Positions 45,712 to 56,760 of a stretch of DNA of 64,000 nucleotides are shown here, piece after piece. The stretch covers positions 605,043 to 669,042 of the forward strand of contig MNCI01035354.1 in the NCBI GenBank assembly GCA_015680685.1. Direction: 5' to 3'. The notes under the pieces were generated by a model. That model did not search any database and was not told the origin of the DNA. It saw nothing but the letters and a program-made list of their open reading frames with translations. This DNA is from Gnetum montanum. Lineage: Eukaryota > Streptophyta > Gnetopsida > Gnetales > Gnetaceae. Both the position numbers and the translations under genes were made by a program. Each line of letters begins with the position of its first letter. The first letter of the stretch is position 1.

Positions 45712-47745
45712 AAAGTGTCTTATTTATTTTTTAAAAAACAAAGAGAAGTAGAACAATTTTCAATGAAGAATATGTTACAAGAAATAACCCATCATCTCTT
45801 GAATTCCATTAGCAATTATAAAGAGAGGAGAGTGGGGGGAGAGAAAAGGAGAGTCTATGTGTGCACATGAGAAAGAAGGAGAACTCAATCACAAGGGAGG
45901 TGATTGGAAATAAATAGCAACAAAAGGAGACTGTAGCTAGAACAAAAATGACTCTGGTTGAACAAAAAGATGAACAACAACAATAGAGGTGGTAGTTGAA
46001 GTAGCAAATGAACAACAACAAGAAGAAGACAATGGCTGAAAAAGAAAAAGAATAACAATAAAAGAAGATTGTGGTTGAAAACAACAAATGAATGCCAACA
46101 TGAAAAGGTTGTGACTAGAAAAAAAAAAGAATAGCAGTAAGGGAAGATTATGGTTGCTACAAAAGACAACAAATAAAAGGGAAGTTTGAGTTGAGCAATA
46201 GTCCAATCTTGTAATTAATTGTTATTGGTAAGTAAGAAGGTAAGATGAATCCTTCTCTTGCTATGTGTGATGGACAATGTTGGCTAATAATCTCAATATC
46301 TCAACTCTTGTCCTTTCTTTGCCATGAATATCATTTTATGTTAGAATCAACTTTGACAATATTTGTTGTTGAGATTTTTTATAGTTGAATCCTTAATTTT
46401 GTTGATGGATCTCTCCACCCATCCTTTGCACTCTCAAGCCTAAGTGATTTGGATGAGAGTTGTTTCTATAATGATTCATAAATACCCATAATGATTTGAG
46501 GCATAGTGGCATAAGGATCTACCAACAAGGGTTATGGATCCCTTACATGAGGATTGGTATCACCTACAAAGCGTGAGAGTATCCTTGGGCCCATGTCTAT
46601 CTTGTGATTTTTTGAAATTTATAGAATTGTTAAATTCTTGGTTCTTGGCTAGAAAATTATGTTGATGATCCCCTTGATTGCTTAATCCTTGGATTGAATT
46701 TTGATTCTTATTTGTGTATCTTCTCAAGTCTAATTTTGTTATCTTTTTATGAGACCAATGGAGTGGGAGAAATCTAGGATGTTAATTTATGGTTATTAAA
46801 TATTAATGATTTTAAATTATGGTTGTTAAATGTAGGTGATTTCTCTATTCTTTATTATTGGTAAATTAGATAGTTTGATTAAATGTTAGTGGTGTGTAAT
46901 TTATTATTTTAGCTCAGAAAAGTTATTGAAATGATTTTTATTGTGAGGGTTGCTGAAAGAAAATAAATTAGTTTTATTGTGCAATTAAATGGATCTGATT
47001 TTACTGATTTATACATTTCTTGGGGCCAACTATTAGGTTAGACAAGTTTGTTGATGAACAACATCTAATACATTATTATGATTTGAAAAAAATCAAAATC
47101 TGATCTGTAAATTAGACCTATACATTGTATGAAAGGAATCTTGCATAGATTTTTGTTGTCAATGTTTGCTTTTCATGATTGTCTTTTAGTAGCAATAGTT
47201 CAGCTAAAATCTAGTTATGGTTACGATGTTTCGTGCTAATTAGACATGATTTTTCATTGATATTATGAATATATGTAGAGATTATTGTATTGTTTTGTAT
47301 TTGAATTTACAAGTTTCTAGGTATATGAATAATATGTTTTCCTTAAGTTTGACTTTCTTATGATGGATTACATTTTGGTTGTGTATAATTTAAAACTCCT
47401 AAGTGAAGCGATTGAATTAATTGGCTTTTTGCTAGGCTAGATGGCCATAGATATGATTTTAAGTTTTAGATATTTTCGCTTTTGTATTGCACCTTGGATG
47501 CATAGTGTCTTAAGAGATGTCAAATTGTCATATTGGCATTCTGTTCTTGCTAGATCCTTGGGCCTTTCCTTGCATCATATAATTTTCTTTGTTATGCTTT
47601 ATTTTAAATGATAGTTATCTATGTAGGTCTATATGCAAGTTGAATTTCTAATAATTGATCAACTGTTTGAAAAAAAAGAAAAGAAAAGTTTCCTCTTGCA
47701 TTTTCAGCTGGCTTGTTGGTTGCTTCAAGGGTTAACTTTTGCTTC
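45712..47745 (+). repeat. Dispersed repeat R1, copy 2
   Basis: Colinear with 4,925-6,935 over nearly 2 kb, with the same A/G-rich left third, central TATGTGTGAT and right end near GGTTAACTTTTGCTTCC. No coding domain; the Phe/Ser-rich minus-strand frames at 45,800-46,200 are shadows of the A/G-rich part. Confidence 0.7.
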
Positions 47746-47754
47746 CTATGGATG

Positions 47755-47809
47755 GCAATAATTGAATGTGAATTCACCTTGGTGCCATGCCTGAGGCATT
47801 TAAAGTGAA
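47755..47809. repeat. 55-bp direct repeat, right of R1 copy 2
   Basis: Partner of 45,631-45,685. The spacing suggests a duplicated target around a 2.07-kb insertion. Confidence 0.75.
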
Positions 47810-48127
47810 ATAGAGTCCATGCAGCTTTGATACATTCCCTTATCATACAAAAAAATGTTCCACTAGGTCTGCTATGTACAACTAGATAGGAAACAACATT
47901 GATTGATTTACATGGTTGTAGACCTTGGAATCTTTCTGGGAAAGAATTTATCTGCATCATGTATGCCTCAGGCATCCAGATGATTTTTACGACTTTGATG
48001 TATAATACTGATTAAAAATAGAAAGAACCAAGAACCATGGATATGAAATTTATGAGCAATCACAAAGGTATCAACATGAATTAGAAGAAGGTTGTACTCT
48101 ACAGAGATTGTATACTATTGTGTGGGT

Positions 48128-48290
48128 GCGTTGATAGGATCATCACTTGGAGCCACAATGTTCATCCTACCAAGTGGGGTCTTAGGAAGGTTGGTGGATG
48201 AGCGAAAGCCTAACCTCTTTGAGTAATTGTGCCTAGGTTTGAACCTAGGTCTTTGACTTGAGAAACAAGTACCTTACCATCACTCCAAGT
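48128..48290 (-). mobile_element. SINE-like repeat, copy 1
   Basis: Minus strand: A-box-like TGGAGTGATGGTAAGG, then GGTTCAAACCT (one mismatch to the pol III B box) about 35 nt later, then a body ending near GTGATGATCCTA. The same arrangement and body recur at 63,385-63,545, so this is a dispersed tRNA-derived SINE family. Confidence 0.6.
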
Positions 48291-48847
48291 GGTGTTAGAG
48301 TGTATGCATTGATCCCATTACAAAATAAAAATCATACAAGAGGAATGATATAGACATTCATAGATAAGTGAGCAAATAAACAATAATTGCAGGAAAGATA
48401 AGAATGGGAGAGCATTTTAAATATGGACACCTTATTGAAGGTTGAGGGGAGGAGAAAAATCAGTCTTGTTGATTTCACCCAAAGGTATATAACACACAAA
48501 TGAGTAGGTTCACAGTGGATCAATGAAAGTTAAGCTAACAGCATAAGGAGATAATTAAATTCATTGATGGTATTTGTAGAAGTGAGTATTGTTGAATACT
48601 TTAGCAATTGTTCTTATCAGTATATTGTCCAGAAAGTGCATCTATTTTATTTGTATGTGGAGATGAATTGGCAAAAATAAGAATAGAATGGAGGAGGTAG
48701 CAATACCAACTTTGCCTTTCCAACTAACTAATACTAAAACCAACCTAAGAAAACAAAAGTTGAATACAAGAATGAAAGTGAGCTGAGAGTTTCAATTCAG
48801 TTTACGAGAAACACAGGATTCCATGTACAGGAGGCAGTAAGAGTGCT

Positions 48848-48925
48848 TCAACTCTTAGCCCAGTGGGTAGCTAAGGTGTCTGAAAGAAGAACCATGAACT
48901 CTGATTTCTCACATTCACAGCCACC
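48848..48925 (+). mobile_element. Possible SINE-like fragment
   Basis: TAGCCCAGTGG matches the pol III A-box consensus exactly, followed about 35 nt later by a decayed B box (ATGAACTCTGATTT). Ends not delimited. Confidence 0.3.
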
Positions 48926-49034
48926 TGATTTTAATATAGGTATACCAACTCTTCGGATGCAGCTGAAACTCGTAACTTATTTGTCAACCAACTAGTGAAC
49001 TCAATGTTTTTTATTGTGTAGCCAGCTGTTCATT

Positions 49035-49640
49035 TAAACAGGTTTGTTGATGAGCAGTATTTAATTTCTGAAAAGTTTTTTGGCTAATCCATGAATATTG
49101 TAGCATTGGTAATGTTGTCATGAACAGTGCTATAGAAGGTACAGCAGCTGCTATATTTTCTTCTATTTCAATTTGTAATTTATGTGGTTTATGAATAATA
49201 TGTTGTTCCAAAATTTTGACTCATTGCATAATTTGAAACTGCTGAAATAGATTGATTGAGTTAATTTGCTTCTTGCTATACTAGAAGGCTATGAATATAT
49301 TTTATAGTTTATTTCATTTTACATATGTTTTGGAACTTATAATGCATGGTGAATTTTTATTAGCAATGTCAATAATTATATTGGTATTCTGTTCAGTCCA
49401 GATGCTTGATTTGTTGCCTGCACGGTATAATTTCTACGTTTATGGTTTTTTTCTTATGCTGAATCACTTGATACCAATGCTGAACTGATTGCAAGTTAGA
49501 TTTATGTGGACAGGATAATTGACAAAAAAAAAAAAGTATCCTTGCAATTTTTTTGAAAAAAGTTATCCTTGCATTTTTTTTTATTTTTATTTTGTTGGCA
49601 ATGTATAGGGACGTTTGGGTGTTAGCTCTTGCTCCCAGGA
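49035..49640 (+). repeat. Dispersed repeat R1, partial copy 3
   Basis: Corresponds to about 6,238-6,935 of copy 1, starting at a shared GTTTGTTGATGA and ending at GGGTGTTAGCTCTTGCT. Contains an A-rich run near 49,525. Confidence 0.55.
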
Positions 49641-49892
49641 ATGGATGCTACATGCACACACAAAATTGAGCATACTTAGATAAAGTATTTTATATATATA
49701 AGAGAATCTCTAGATAATAGGAGAAAAAAGATATCGAAGTGGACTTTTTTCCTTGGTTATTCTCTAATATTTTTACTTCATCTCATGTGAAGCTCATTTG
49801 TTAATGCGATACCATTGTTAAAATTTCACATGCGATTATGGTGACCAGAACCAACAAATTTGGTTAACATGAAGTTTTTTGTTAATGTGCAG

Positions 49893-49949
49893 GAAGTTGA
49901 TCACACAACCCATTATTTTGAAGGAATAACTTTTGAGATCAAGGAATAA
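49893..49949 (+). CDS. Last coding exon of the AllA-like host gene
   Basis: Acceptor GTTAATGTGCAG, then 18 codons EVDHTTHYFEGITFEIKE and TAA at 49,947-49,949. Joined to the exon at 21,430 it completes the conserved LELSDTN...VDHTTHYF tail of the family. Too short to be found by open-frame length. AT-rich 3' UTR follows, with AATAAATAAA near 50,180 as a possible polyadenylation signal. Confidence 0.75.
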   Translation, partial: EVDHTTHYFEGITFEIKE

Positions 49950-50659
49950 ATATGTTTTCTTAGCTGAATCTGTGTGTAAATCTGCGTACTTTCTTCAATA
50001 TATACACCACTGAAAGTCTGACTGGGGGACTCGTTCCCAGCTAAAGCCCGCAGATGAAGCTTAGTGTAGGCAATGAAATAAGTTATCCAGTAGAGTTACT
50101 GAAATATGGTAACTGCTGTAGTTCAAAGCATAGATAGAATGGTGTTGCAATCCTAACGCTGTTCCAAAATGATAAAAATGAATAAATAAATCAAACTTGA
50201 CAGAGAACAGATCATTCTAAAGTGTTATTTGTGCTGGCATATTTCTATTTTTCCCAAAATATCAGCAGTCAAATAAAAAAACACAAAAATAGTACATGTA
50301 TTTTATGGAGTTCTTCTAGGAGTGAATTTGGATGATTCATGTTTAACATAACTTGTGAACAATGGGATAATAGGACGATCTATTCGAACAAGACAACAAA
50401 TTCATAAGCAAGAACATCTGATGTAGTAGTAGATTGCATTGTTTCAAATTATATACAAAATACAGTCGATTTGGTAACTAACCAGTTATCTTTGTACTTG
50501 CAAGTGTGCAGACAATCATAACATACAATAGTTTGGCCTTTTAATTGGTAAAATAGTTTTGATTATACAAAATCATAATAAATTTCATTTAAGTGATCAG
50601 ACTAGTTATTCATAGCCAATTACAGGATATTTTGGCTCAAATCATTTAAAAACATAGAT

Positions 50660-50985
50660 CATGGGCATCCCTACTCATTTGTTAGCTTTGTAGCATATTG
50701 TGACTCTTATGAGAATCTTTATTTGCAATTCTTCAAAGAGGTCATGATTGGCCCAAATGCATTTAAATGGATTAGATGCTTAGCCCTCCCTTGGTTGGCC
50801 CTCTCCTTGTGTGGAAGACAACGTAATTTTCTTCTTTTGCAATCTAATTCACAATTGTAAAGGTTTTATGTGTTTGCCTTGTGACATTTGAATTAGAAAT
50901 CTAGCAATATTTGTGTGCTTGTCACAATGAATTGTATTGAATTGCATTAGATTTGTGTTTTCTTATCATTGAAAAACATAGATCA
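50660..50985 (+). repeat. ~320-bp direct repeat left of the tandem array
   Basis: Matches 61,808-62,115 in the same orientation, sharing TTCTTATGAGAATCTT-like, TTAAATGGATTA and TAATTTTCTTCTTTTGCAAT landmarks. The left copy is itself flanked by a ~20-bp repeat containing AACATAGATCATGGGCAT (50,650 and 50,970). Confidence 0.65.
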
Positions 50986-50999
50986 TGGGCATGTTAGAG

Positions 51000-52456
51000 T
51001 ATACTCCTAAGTTAAGGTATAATCATTAATTTCTTAATTTACTCTATTAATAGTTACAAATGGTCATGATAGTTTAGTAAAGGGTCACAACTCCTTATGA
51101 AGGATAAAAGAATACAAGTTCTCAATTCATAATGTGTGAACAACAATGAAACAATAAGGAACAACATAGAACAATAGTGAACAACGAAGGAACAATATGG
51201 TATGTAGAATGATGAAGAAATGTACTACCTCAAAGGAGCAAGTAGGAGCATGCAACAATGTTGAAAGAAGTATAATGAAACACAGAAGTCATTATGATCC
51301 ATAGATTCGTAATGACCATTAGAAACCAAGGCTATCAAGTAATTCATAAACAAAAAAAGTAAATAAGGATCCATTTTCCTAAATAGGAAGAGAAAATCTA
51401 AGGTGAGTGATTTGTAATCTAGTTTAGTTTCCTGAAGAGGAAGAGCAAACCATCTAGAAGGTTATAATGGAGTAAAGAGAATGATTATGAAGAGGGATAG
51501 ACTACGATTTATGTAGTAGTCCATAACAAATTGAGTTGTGAATCACTGAAGAAGTCCAGGAGGCCCCACCCCATGTAAGACTAACCAACTAGGAAAATTC
51601 CCAAAAGTCCTATCACGTGTAGTAGGCAAAGGTAGACATTGTAAAGATGTAGCCAATAAGAAGAATATGTTATAAAGAGATTTGTAATGAGGTAAGTATA
51701 AATAAGCAAGGATAGTGAACCAAGTGCAAGTACAAAAGTTTATAATAGATTAAGTTACAAATTACAGTTGTAAGTATATTATAACCTTATGATGAATGAG
51801 TGAATATAAACCAAAAGAAGATGCACTGCTAGAAAGAGTAACATCGCTAAAACACAGAAACTTCTTAGCAAGGCATGACCTAGAGATATAACAAGCCCAA
51901 AGATGATATTACAAATTATCAAAATAAGGAATTGGTATCCAATAATGGAATTAGTACAATGTAACTTTTTTCATGATAAGAGGATTTGTAAATAGCTAGA
52001 TTAATATAGAATAATATGGTCTAAAGTATGATGAAGAAATGTACTATGGCAAAGAAGTAAGTAGGAGCATGTAACAACGTTGAAAGAAGTCTAATGAAAC
52101 AGAAAAGTCATTATGATCCATATATTTGGAATGCCCACTAGAAACAAAGGTTATCAAGTAACTCATAACCAAAAGAAAAAGAAGTAAAGAAGAATCCATT
52201 TTCCTAAATAAGAAGAGAAGATCTAAGGTGAACGATTTGTAATTTGGTTTAGTTTTCTAAAAAGGAAGAGAAGACCATCTAGAAGGCTATAATAGAGCAA
52301 AGAGCATGGTTATGAAGAGGGACATGCTATGATTGAGCTAGTAGTTCATAATAGGTTGAGATGTGGATTGCTAAAGGAGTCCATGAGGGCCTAGCCCATG
52401 TAAGATTAACCAACTAGGAAAATTCCCAAAAGACCTATCATGTGTAATGGGCAAAA
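51000..52456 (+). repeat. ~820-bp tandem array, left part
   Basis: Landmark GATGAAGAAATGTACTA occurs at 51,211 and 52,030, a spacing of 819 bp. After removing the LTR element the array continues at 59,631 with spacings of about 830 and 822 bp. Units are A/G-rich on the plus strand and show no coding domain. Confidence 0.75.
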
Positions 52457-52461
52457 GTAGG
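52457..52461. repeat. Target-site duplication GTAGG, left
   Basis: Five bases preceding the 5' LTR, repeated at 59,626-59,630, as expected for a retroviral-type integrase. Confidence 0.85.
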
Positions 52462-53287
52462 TGATGAGACGCGATATCGCATACGCGATATCGTGGTCGT
52501 CGCAATATCACGGTCCGCCGCCAAATCTATAAATAAGAGGCGGCACTCCCCTCATTTTACATCCTAGGCTTAAAGTAGGGAAACTTTGGCAGTTTGATAA
52601 CTCCAGAGATAGAATATTATCCATGTGCCCACAGTAGGAGTTCCCAAGTGAACGGATCTTTATTCGAGTAGCTTTGTACCTGAACGCAAGTTGTGTACGG
52701 CAATAAAGACAAGCTTTGTGTATAAACCTTGCAGTGCATGGAATAGGATTTATTATTTGTTATTTATTACATGTTATTTATTACCTGCATTAGCGCGGCA
52801 TGAGTACGACTTGATTACGAGCATCTAGGGGTGTGTACGGCTAGTCAAGGAATCGGCTGCTCATCATGTTTAGGCTAGTTAAGTGCCTCAGTATGACCAC
52901 TTCAAGCACGTGCGTTACGTGTGGTGATCCCAGTAACGATTAGCGTTTGGTAGCCACAGTTGCATAGTTCAGGGTGTGTACAGTAAGTGGGAACGGATGC
53001 TGACGCTAGTTAATTTAGACTTAGGACATTAGTTAGAGTTAGTTAGTTTTCTCAACCCTTCATCTCATAACTTAGGAGAAAAAACCAGAAAAGATATAAA
53101 AATCATATACCTCGGACTTACTTAACCATACACTGTGACAAACACAAGTAAGTCTGGGAAGACAACGAATGATTAACCTCAAGTGTTCCATGGGGCGTGT
53201 AGGCATTTAGTCTGCGGAGTTCGATCGGATCACGCATGCTACACTCATTTCGTATGGTTGAGTGTAGGGGTACCTCGCCACTCATCA
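52462..53287 (+). repeat. 5' LTR (826 bp)
   Basis: TGATGAG to CTCATCA. TATAAATA at 52,528-52,535 with only 66 bp of U3 upstream. The U3 holds CGATATCG palindromes (52,471-52,495). R and U5 make up most of the LTR. Pairs with 58,642-59,625. Confidence 0.85.
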
Positions 53288-53288
53288 T

Positions 53289-53306
53289 TGGCACTGTTGC
53301 CAGGGA
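53289..53306 (+). other. Primer-binding site, tRNA-Asp type (degenerate)
   Basis: TGGCACTGTTGCCAGGGA begins one base after the LTR. The Tat/Athila-type PBS complementary to the tRNA-Asp 3' end is TGGCGCCGTTGCCGGGGA; the three differences are all CG to CA/TG type, as expected from methylation decay. Confidence 0.7.
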
Positions 53307-53530
53307 CTAAGTGTTTGTACGCCAATTAGAACATAAGGGATATCACTCACATCGTTGTGAGCCTTAACAAACCTTCAGGTTAATCAAGATAAAAATTATA
53401 TAACGGTAAATTAGCACACCGATAAAAATGCCTTCTTCTCATAAGAGCAACTCACCACCTAAGGACCACACACAAGACAATCGGCAACATAAAACACAAC
53501 CAAAATTAGCCAAGTCCTAAACAATATAAG

Positions 53531-55337
53531 ATGACATATACTCATCCCGATGAGTATATCCCTAATTTTACTTTTATCCTCCATCAAGACAAACAACTGC
53601 GATGGAGAAATTTGCAAGGTAACATTGTGTTACCCCCAGATCGTTCAATCTCTCACATGCTTTTCCGTGCCTTGGCACAGATTGACATGCAAGAACTATA
53701 TGCTGAATACGTTGCGGAAGACTTTGACATGAGGGATTATTATCCCACAGATGCCCAATGTATGAGAGACTGAAGGCAGAAGAGTCAACATGCACTGTTG
53801 AAGGGCAAGGTCCCGCACGTCCTTAGTGATATAGGAGATGAAGAACCCCTTATCACAGGTTCTTTAGCAAATGATGTTGCCCCTCCTAACGATGGTGAAG
53901 AGGAAGGGTATCAGAATCTATAATCAATGATCCATATCCCTGGTTCTGATGCCCATGAACACCAACTGTTCACAGAGGGAACAACCACTTATGCTAAGGA
54001 CAGGCACTTAGATTGTCACCACGATTGGGGTCGTAGCAGCCGAAGAGAAGGTAAGAAACATCGTCATGGCAATGGTTCCCCTTCTTCTTCCCCTTCTTCA
54101 CATCACTCACCCTCTCCTTCCACATCTAGGTACAGCCACCATGAACATAAAGGTGAGGATAAAGGTAAAAAGGACGAGAGACCTTGAAGGGAAAGTCGAG
54201 AGAGAGGACAAGGGCAAGGACGTAGGGAGAGTAGGGAATAACGTAGACATCACAAGCATCATGAAAGAGACGATCATGACGAGCCCCTATTCGCAACCCG
54301 AAGTGTGCTTGACATAACGAAGGCAGTTAGGATTCCCACAAGGCATTTGAAAGATAGTCGGATCAAATGATTAGACATGAACAATATCCTACGATTTGAA
54401 GGGGGATACAATGCTAATCCACAAAATCATTTACGGGCATTCCACGATGCCTGTGCCTTGCAGAATATAAATAGTGAGTGGTAGAAAATTAAGTTGTTCC
54501 CAAGGACACTCACCAAAGAAGCAGAGAGCTGGTACCGGTCCTTAGAACTGGAAACCATCAGGAGGTGGAGTACAATGCTAGAACTGTTCAACGAAAAGTA
54601 TCAAACGGACCTCCAAAGTGTCCAATTTGCGTAAGCAGATCCAAGGCTGGAAGCAAGGTCATCACGAACCCTTCGATGCTACCATGGCCCGCTATTACAC
54701 ATTGTTACATCGTTGCCCGGGCCATGGGTACGCTCAGCGGGATCAACTTCGCCACATCGTGGATGGGCTAAGGCATGAAACTAGAAGAACCCTTGGAACT
54801 TACGCACAAGGGAGACTCTCACAACTTAGAGCCTATGAAGTACAAAGCTTGTTGGAGCAAGTAGCAAACGAAGAAGGTGAGCTATGCAAAAGGGAAAGTG
54901 CAGAGGAGTACAACCATGATCCCTCCCTTCGAAAGAAGGTAGTGAAGTTTTGTGATGAAGAGGATGAGTCACCACTCGAAGAGTTGGTGAACCAAAAAAC
55001 CTTGTCAATCCAAAAATTAACAACAGAAATAGTGGCTAAGGTAGACAATGTATGGAGTTCCTTAGACTCTAAAATTGAAACTATCTTGAAAATCATAGAA
55101 GAGTCTAAGGTAGAACAAAGTAGTGACAAAGGTAAGAAAAAGTGGAGAGATTTAAGCCCTGCACAAAACAAAGGTAAGGGGAAAATCACTAACTCTGATG
55201 TGGTTGTGGATTCGGATTCAGACGATGACGGTGGATGTGAGATTTGCCACTATGACCATCCTAAGGGATGTTGCCCCATCATCTCACATCTACAGGAGTC
55301 TAGGATGTATGCGCTTAATCCAAGACTCAACCAATAG
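53531..55337 (+). pseudogene. Retrotransposon gag, broken
   Basis: N-terminal frame from 53,531 (TYTHPDEYIPNFTF) to a stop at 53,773, then a Ser/His/Lys-rich low-complexity stretch with shifts (53,930-54,260). The core retrotransposon gag region follows: LRFEGGYNANPQNHLRAFHD, AESWYRSLE, LFNEKYQTDLQ (54,390-54,630). A continuous 239-codon part (54,618-55,337) includes helical gag C-terminus, Lys/Asp-rich linker and a degenerate zinc-knuckle-like CEICHYDHPKGCC. Gag forms the particle in which the RNA is packaged. Stops and frameshifts disable this copy. Confidence 0.75.
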
Positions 55338-55975
55338 CAAACACCCCATAGGTTACCTTATCCACAACGTAACCCAAGGTAGTTCCACCAACCATTAACG
55401 TATTATCCAAGTAGAACTCCACCACAGCCGATCAGACAGCATCAGCAGTGGTAATACCCATAGTCATGGGGGATGCCATCACCGAAACATCAGTACCCTT
55501 ACCGGCAGCCTGACCCTTATGGATATTATGTTCAGCAACCGATTTCTCCAAGTGACTCTATGGGTCACATAACCCCCAACCGTCACTACCAAGTTCGGGA
55601 GTACTTTAGAAGGACTCCTTCTCCTCCGGGAGACACTCCATAACCACACCATCCTCCTAATCCATCTGCACCTCTTCCACCAGTAGTAGTTCCCATAACA
55701 CCTCCTGCTCCAACAATGCAAGGGGAACTTCCTCCTCAACCGCAGCAACGTCACGCTGCGAGAGTTGTAAATATTCAACCTGCTGCTAGTTTTGACAACT
55801 GTAAAAAGAGAAGACCCTACTTCAGAACCAAAATCCCAGGCAAACTCTTGCAACAACAAGTGGTTGAGGCCATGTACACTCCTCCACCATCTAACACTTC
55901 GGAGCACCCTTCCATCCAAAATCAGAGCTTAACACATACGGTTATGTTAACGCATATCGTAACTGACTAGATCAA
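55338..55975 (+). pseudogene. Pro/Gln-rich linker between gag and protease
   Basis: Coding-like Pro/Gln/Tyr-rich sequence (e.g. PPPVVVPITPPAPTMQGELP) with several stops, as seen between gag and protease in Tat/Athila elements. Confidence 0.45.
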
Positions 55976-56760
55976 GGTAGGCCACCTTCCCAAGAAACTA
56001 ACTGAACCTGGGAGTCCCTTAATCTATCTCCAGATCGCCGAAAATGAACCACATAGGGCTCTTCTTGACTTAGGTTCTGGAGTTAACTTAATTTCACAAG
56101 AGATGTATCATGCCTAGAACCTGCCCCAACTTAAGAAGAGCAACATCCAACTAGAGCTGGCAGATCAGTCCATCACCATTCCCTTGGGATTGGTGGAGGA
56201 CGTTATTACCACTGTGTGTGGTTGGTCCTACCCAGCTAATTTTCTGGTGATTGAAATGAACACCAATGAAGGGGACTTCCCAATTATAATGGGAAGGGCA
56301 TGGCTAAGTACAGTAGACGCATGCCTTAGGATCTGTGATCTTTTCTTGGAAATCTCTAAAATAAACATTTGTGAAAAGATCGAGAAGAGAAAAGTTCCAT
56401 GCATCACATACAGTGATTCATCGAGTGATGACATGGAGGAAATGCCTCCATGTAATAGGTGTGCCCTTGAAACTTTGAAACAAAGATGCCTGTATGTAGC
56501 AACCACACAACTAGTAGTAGACACCCTGTGGTTGATAGCTACTCGAAGCAGCAACAAAATATGCATGGAACGAACCAAGAAAACCCATGCCAACAACGAA
56601 GGCATAGACATATTGAAATATGAGCGTCACCAACTTCCACCCCTCAACCTAAGAACATCAGTTGGGAGAAGTTGGGCACTTCTAGGAAATTCAAACAAAT
56701 GCTCATTATTTCGGATCTCTCCCTTACAACTCAGTCATGGGGGAGATGGCTGCCTATGCT
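55976..56760 (+). pseudogene. Retrotransposon aspartic protease (retropepsin)
   Basis: RALLDLGSGVNLISQEMY (catalytic DLGS at 56,067-56,078, where active enzymes have D[ST]G), then QLELADQSITIPLGLVEDV, FLVIEMNTN and FPIIMGRAWLSTVDAC, the flap and second-half motifs of Tat/Athila retropepsins. A TAG follows EMYHA at about 56,115. Downstream residues up to 56,760 show no RT motifs. The protease would cleave the gag polyprotein. Confidence 0.75.

Larger units (their letters stand above)
21845..49892 (+). other. 28,048-bp intron of the AllA-like gene
   Basis: GT (21,845-21,846) to AG (49,891-49,892). The exons on both sides join in phase 0 to give SDTN then EVDHTTHYFEG, the expected C-terminal continuation of the protein. 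The intron contains two LINEs (C on the opposite strand, D on the same strand), R1 copies, inverted arms, a minisatellite and SINE-like units. The existence of further small exons inside cannot be excluded without transcripts. Confidence 0.7.

Noticed and set aside
45809-46206. Phe/Leu/Ser-rich minus-strand frames resembling membrane segments
   Set aside because: They are translations of the A/G-rich part of repeat R1 in three frames, with no conserved pattern in the other R1 copies.
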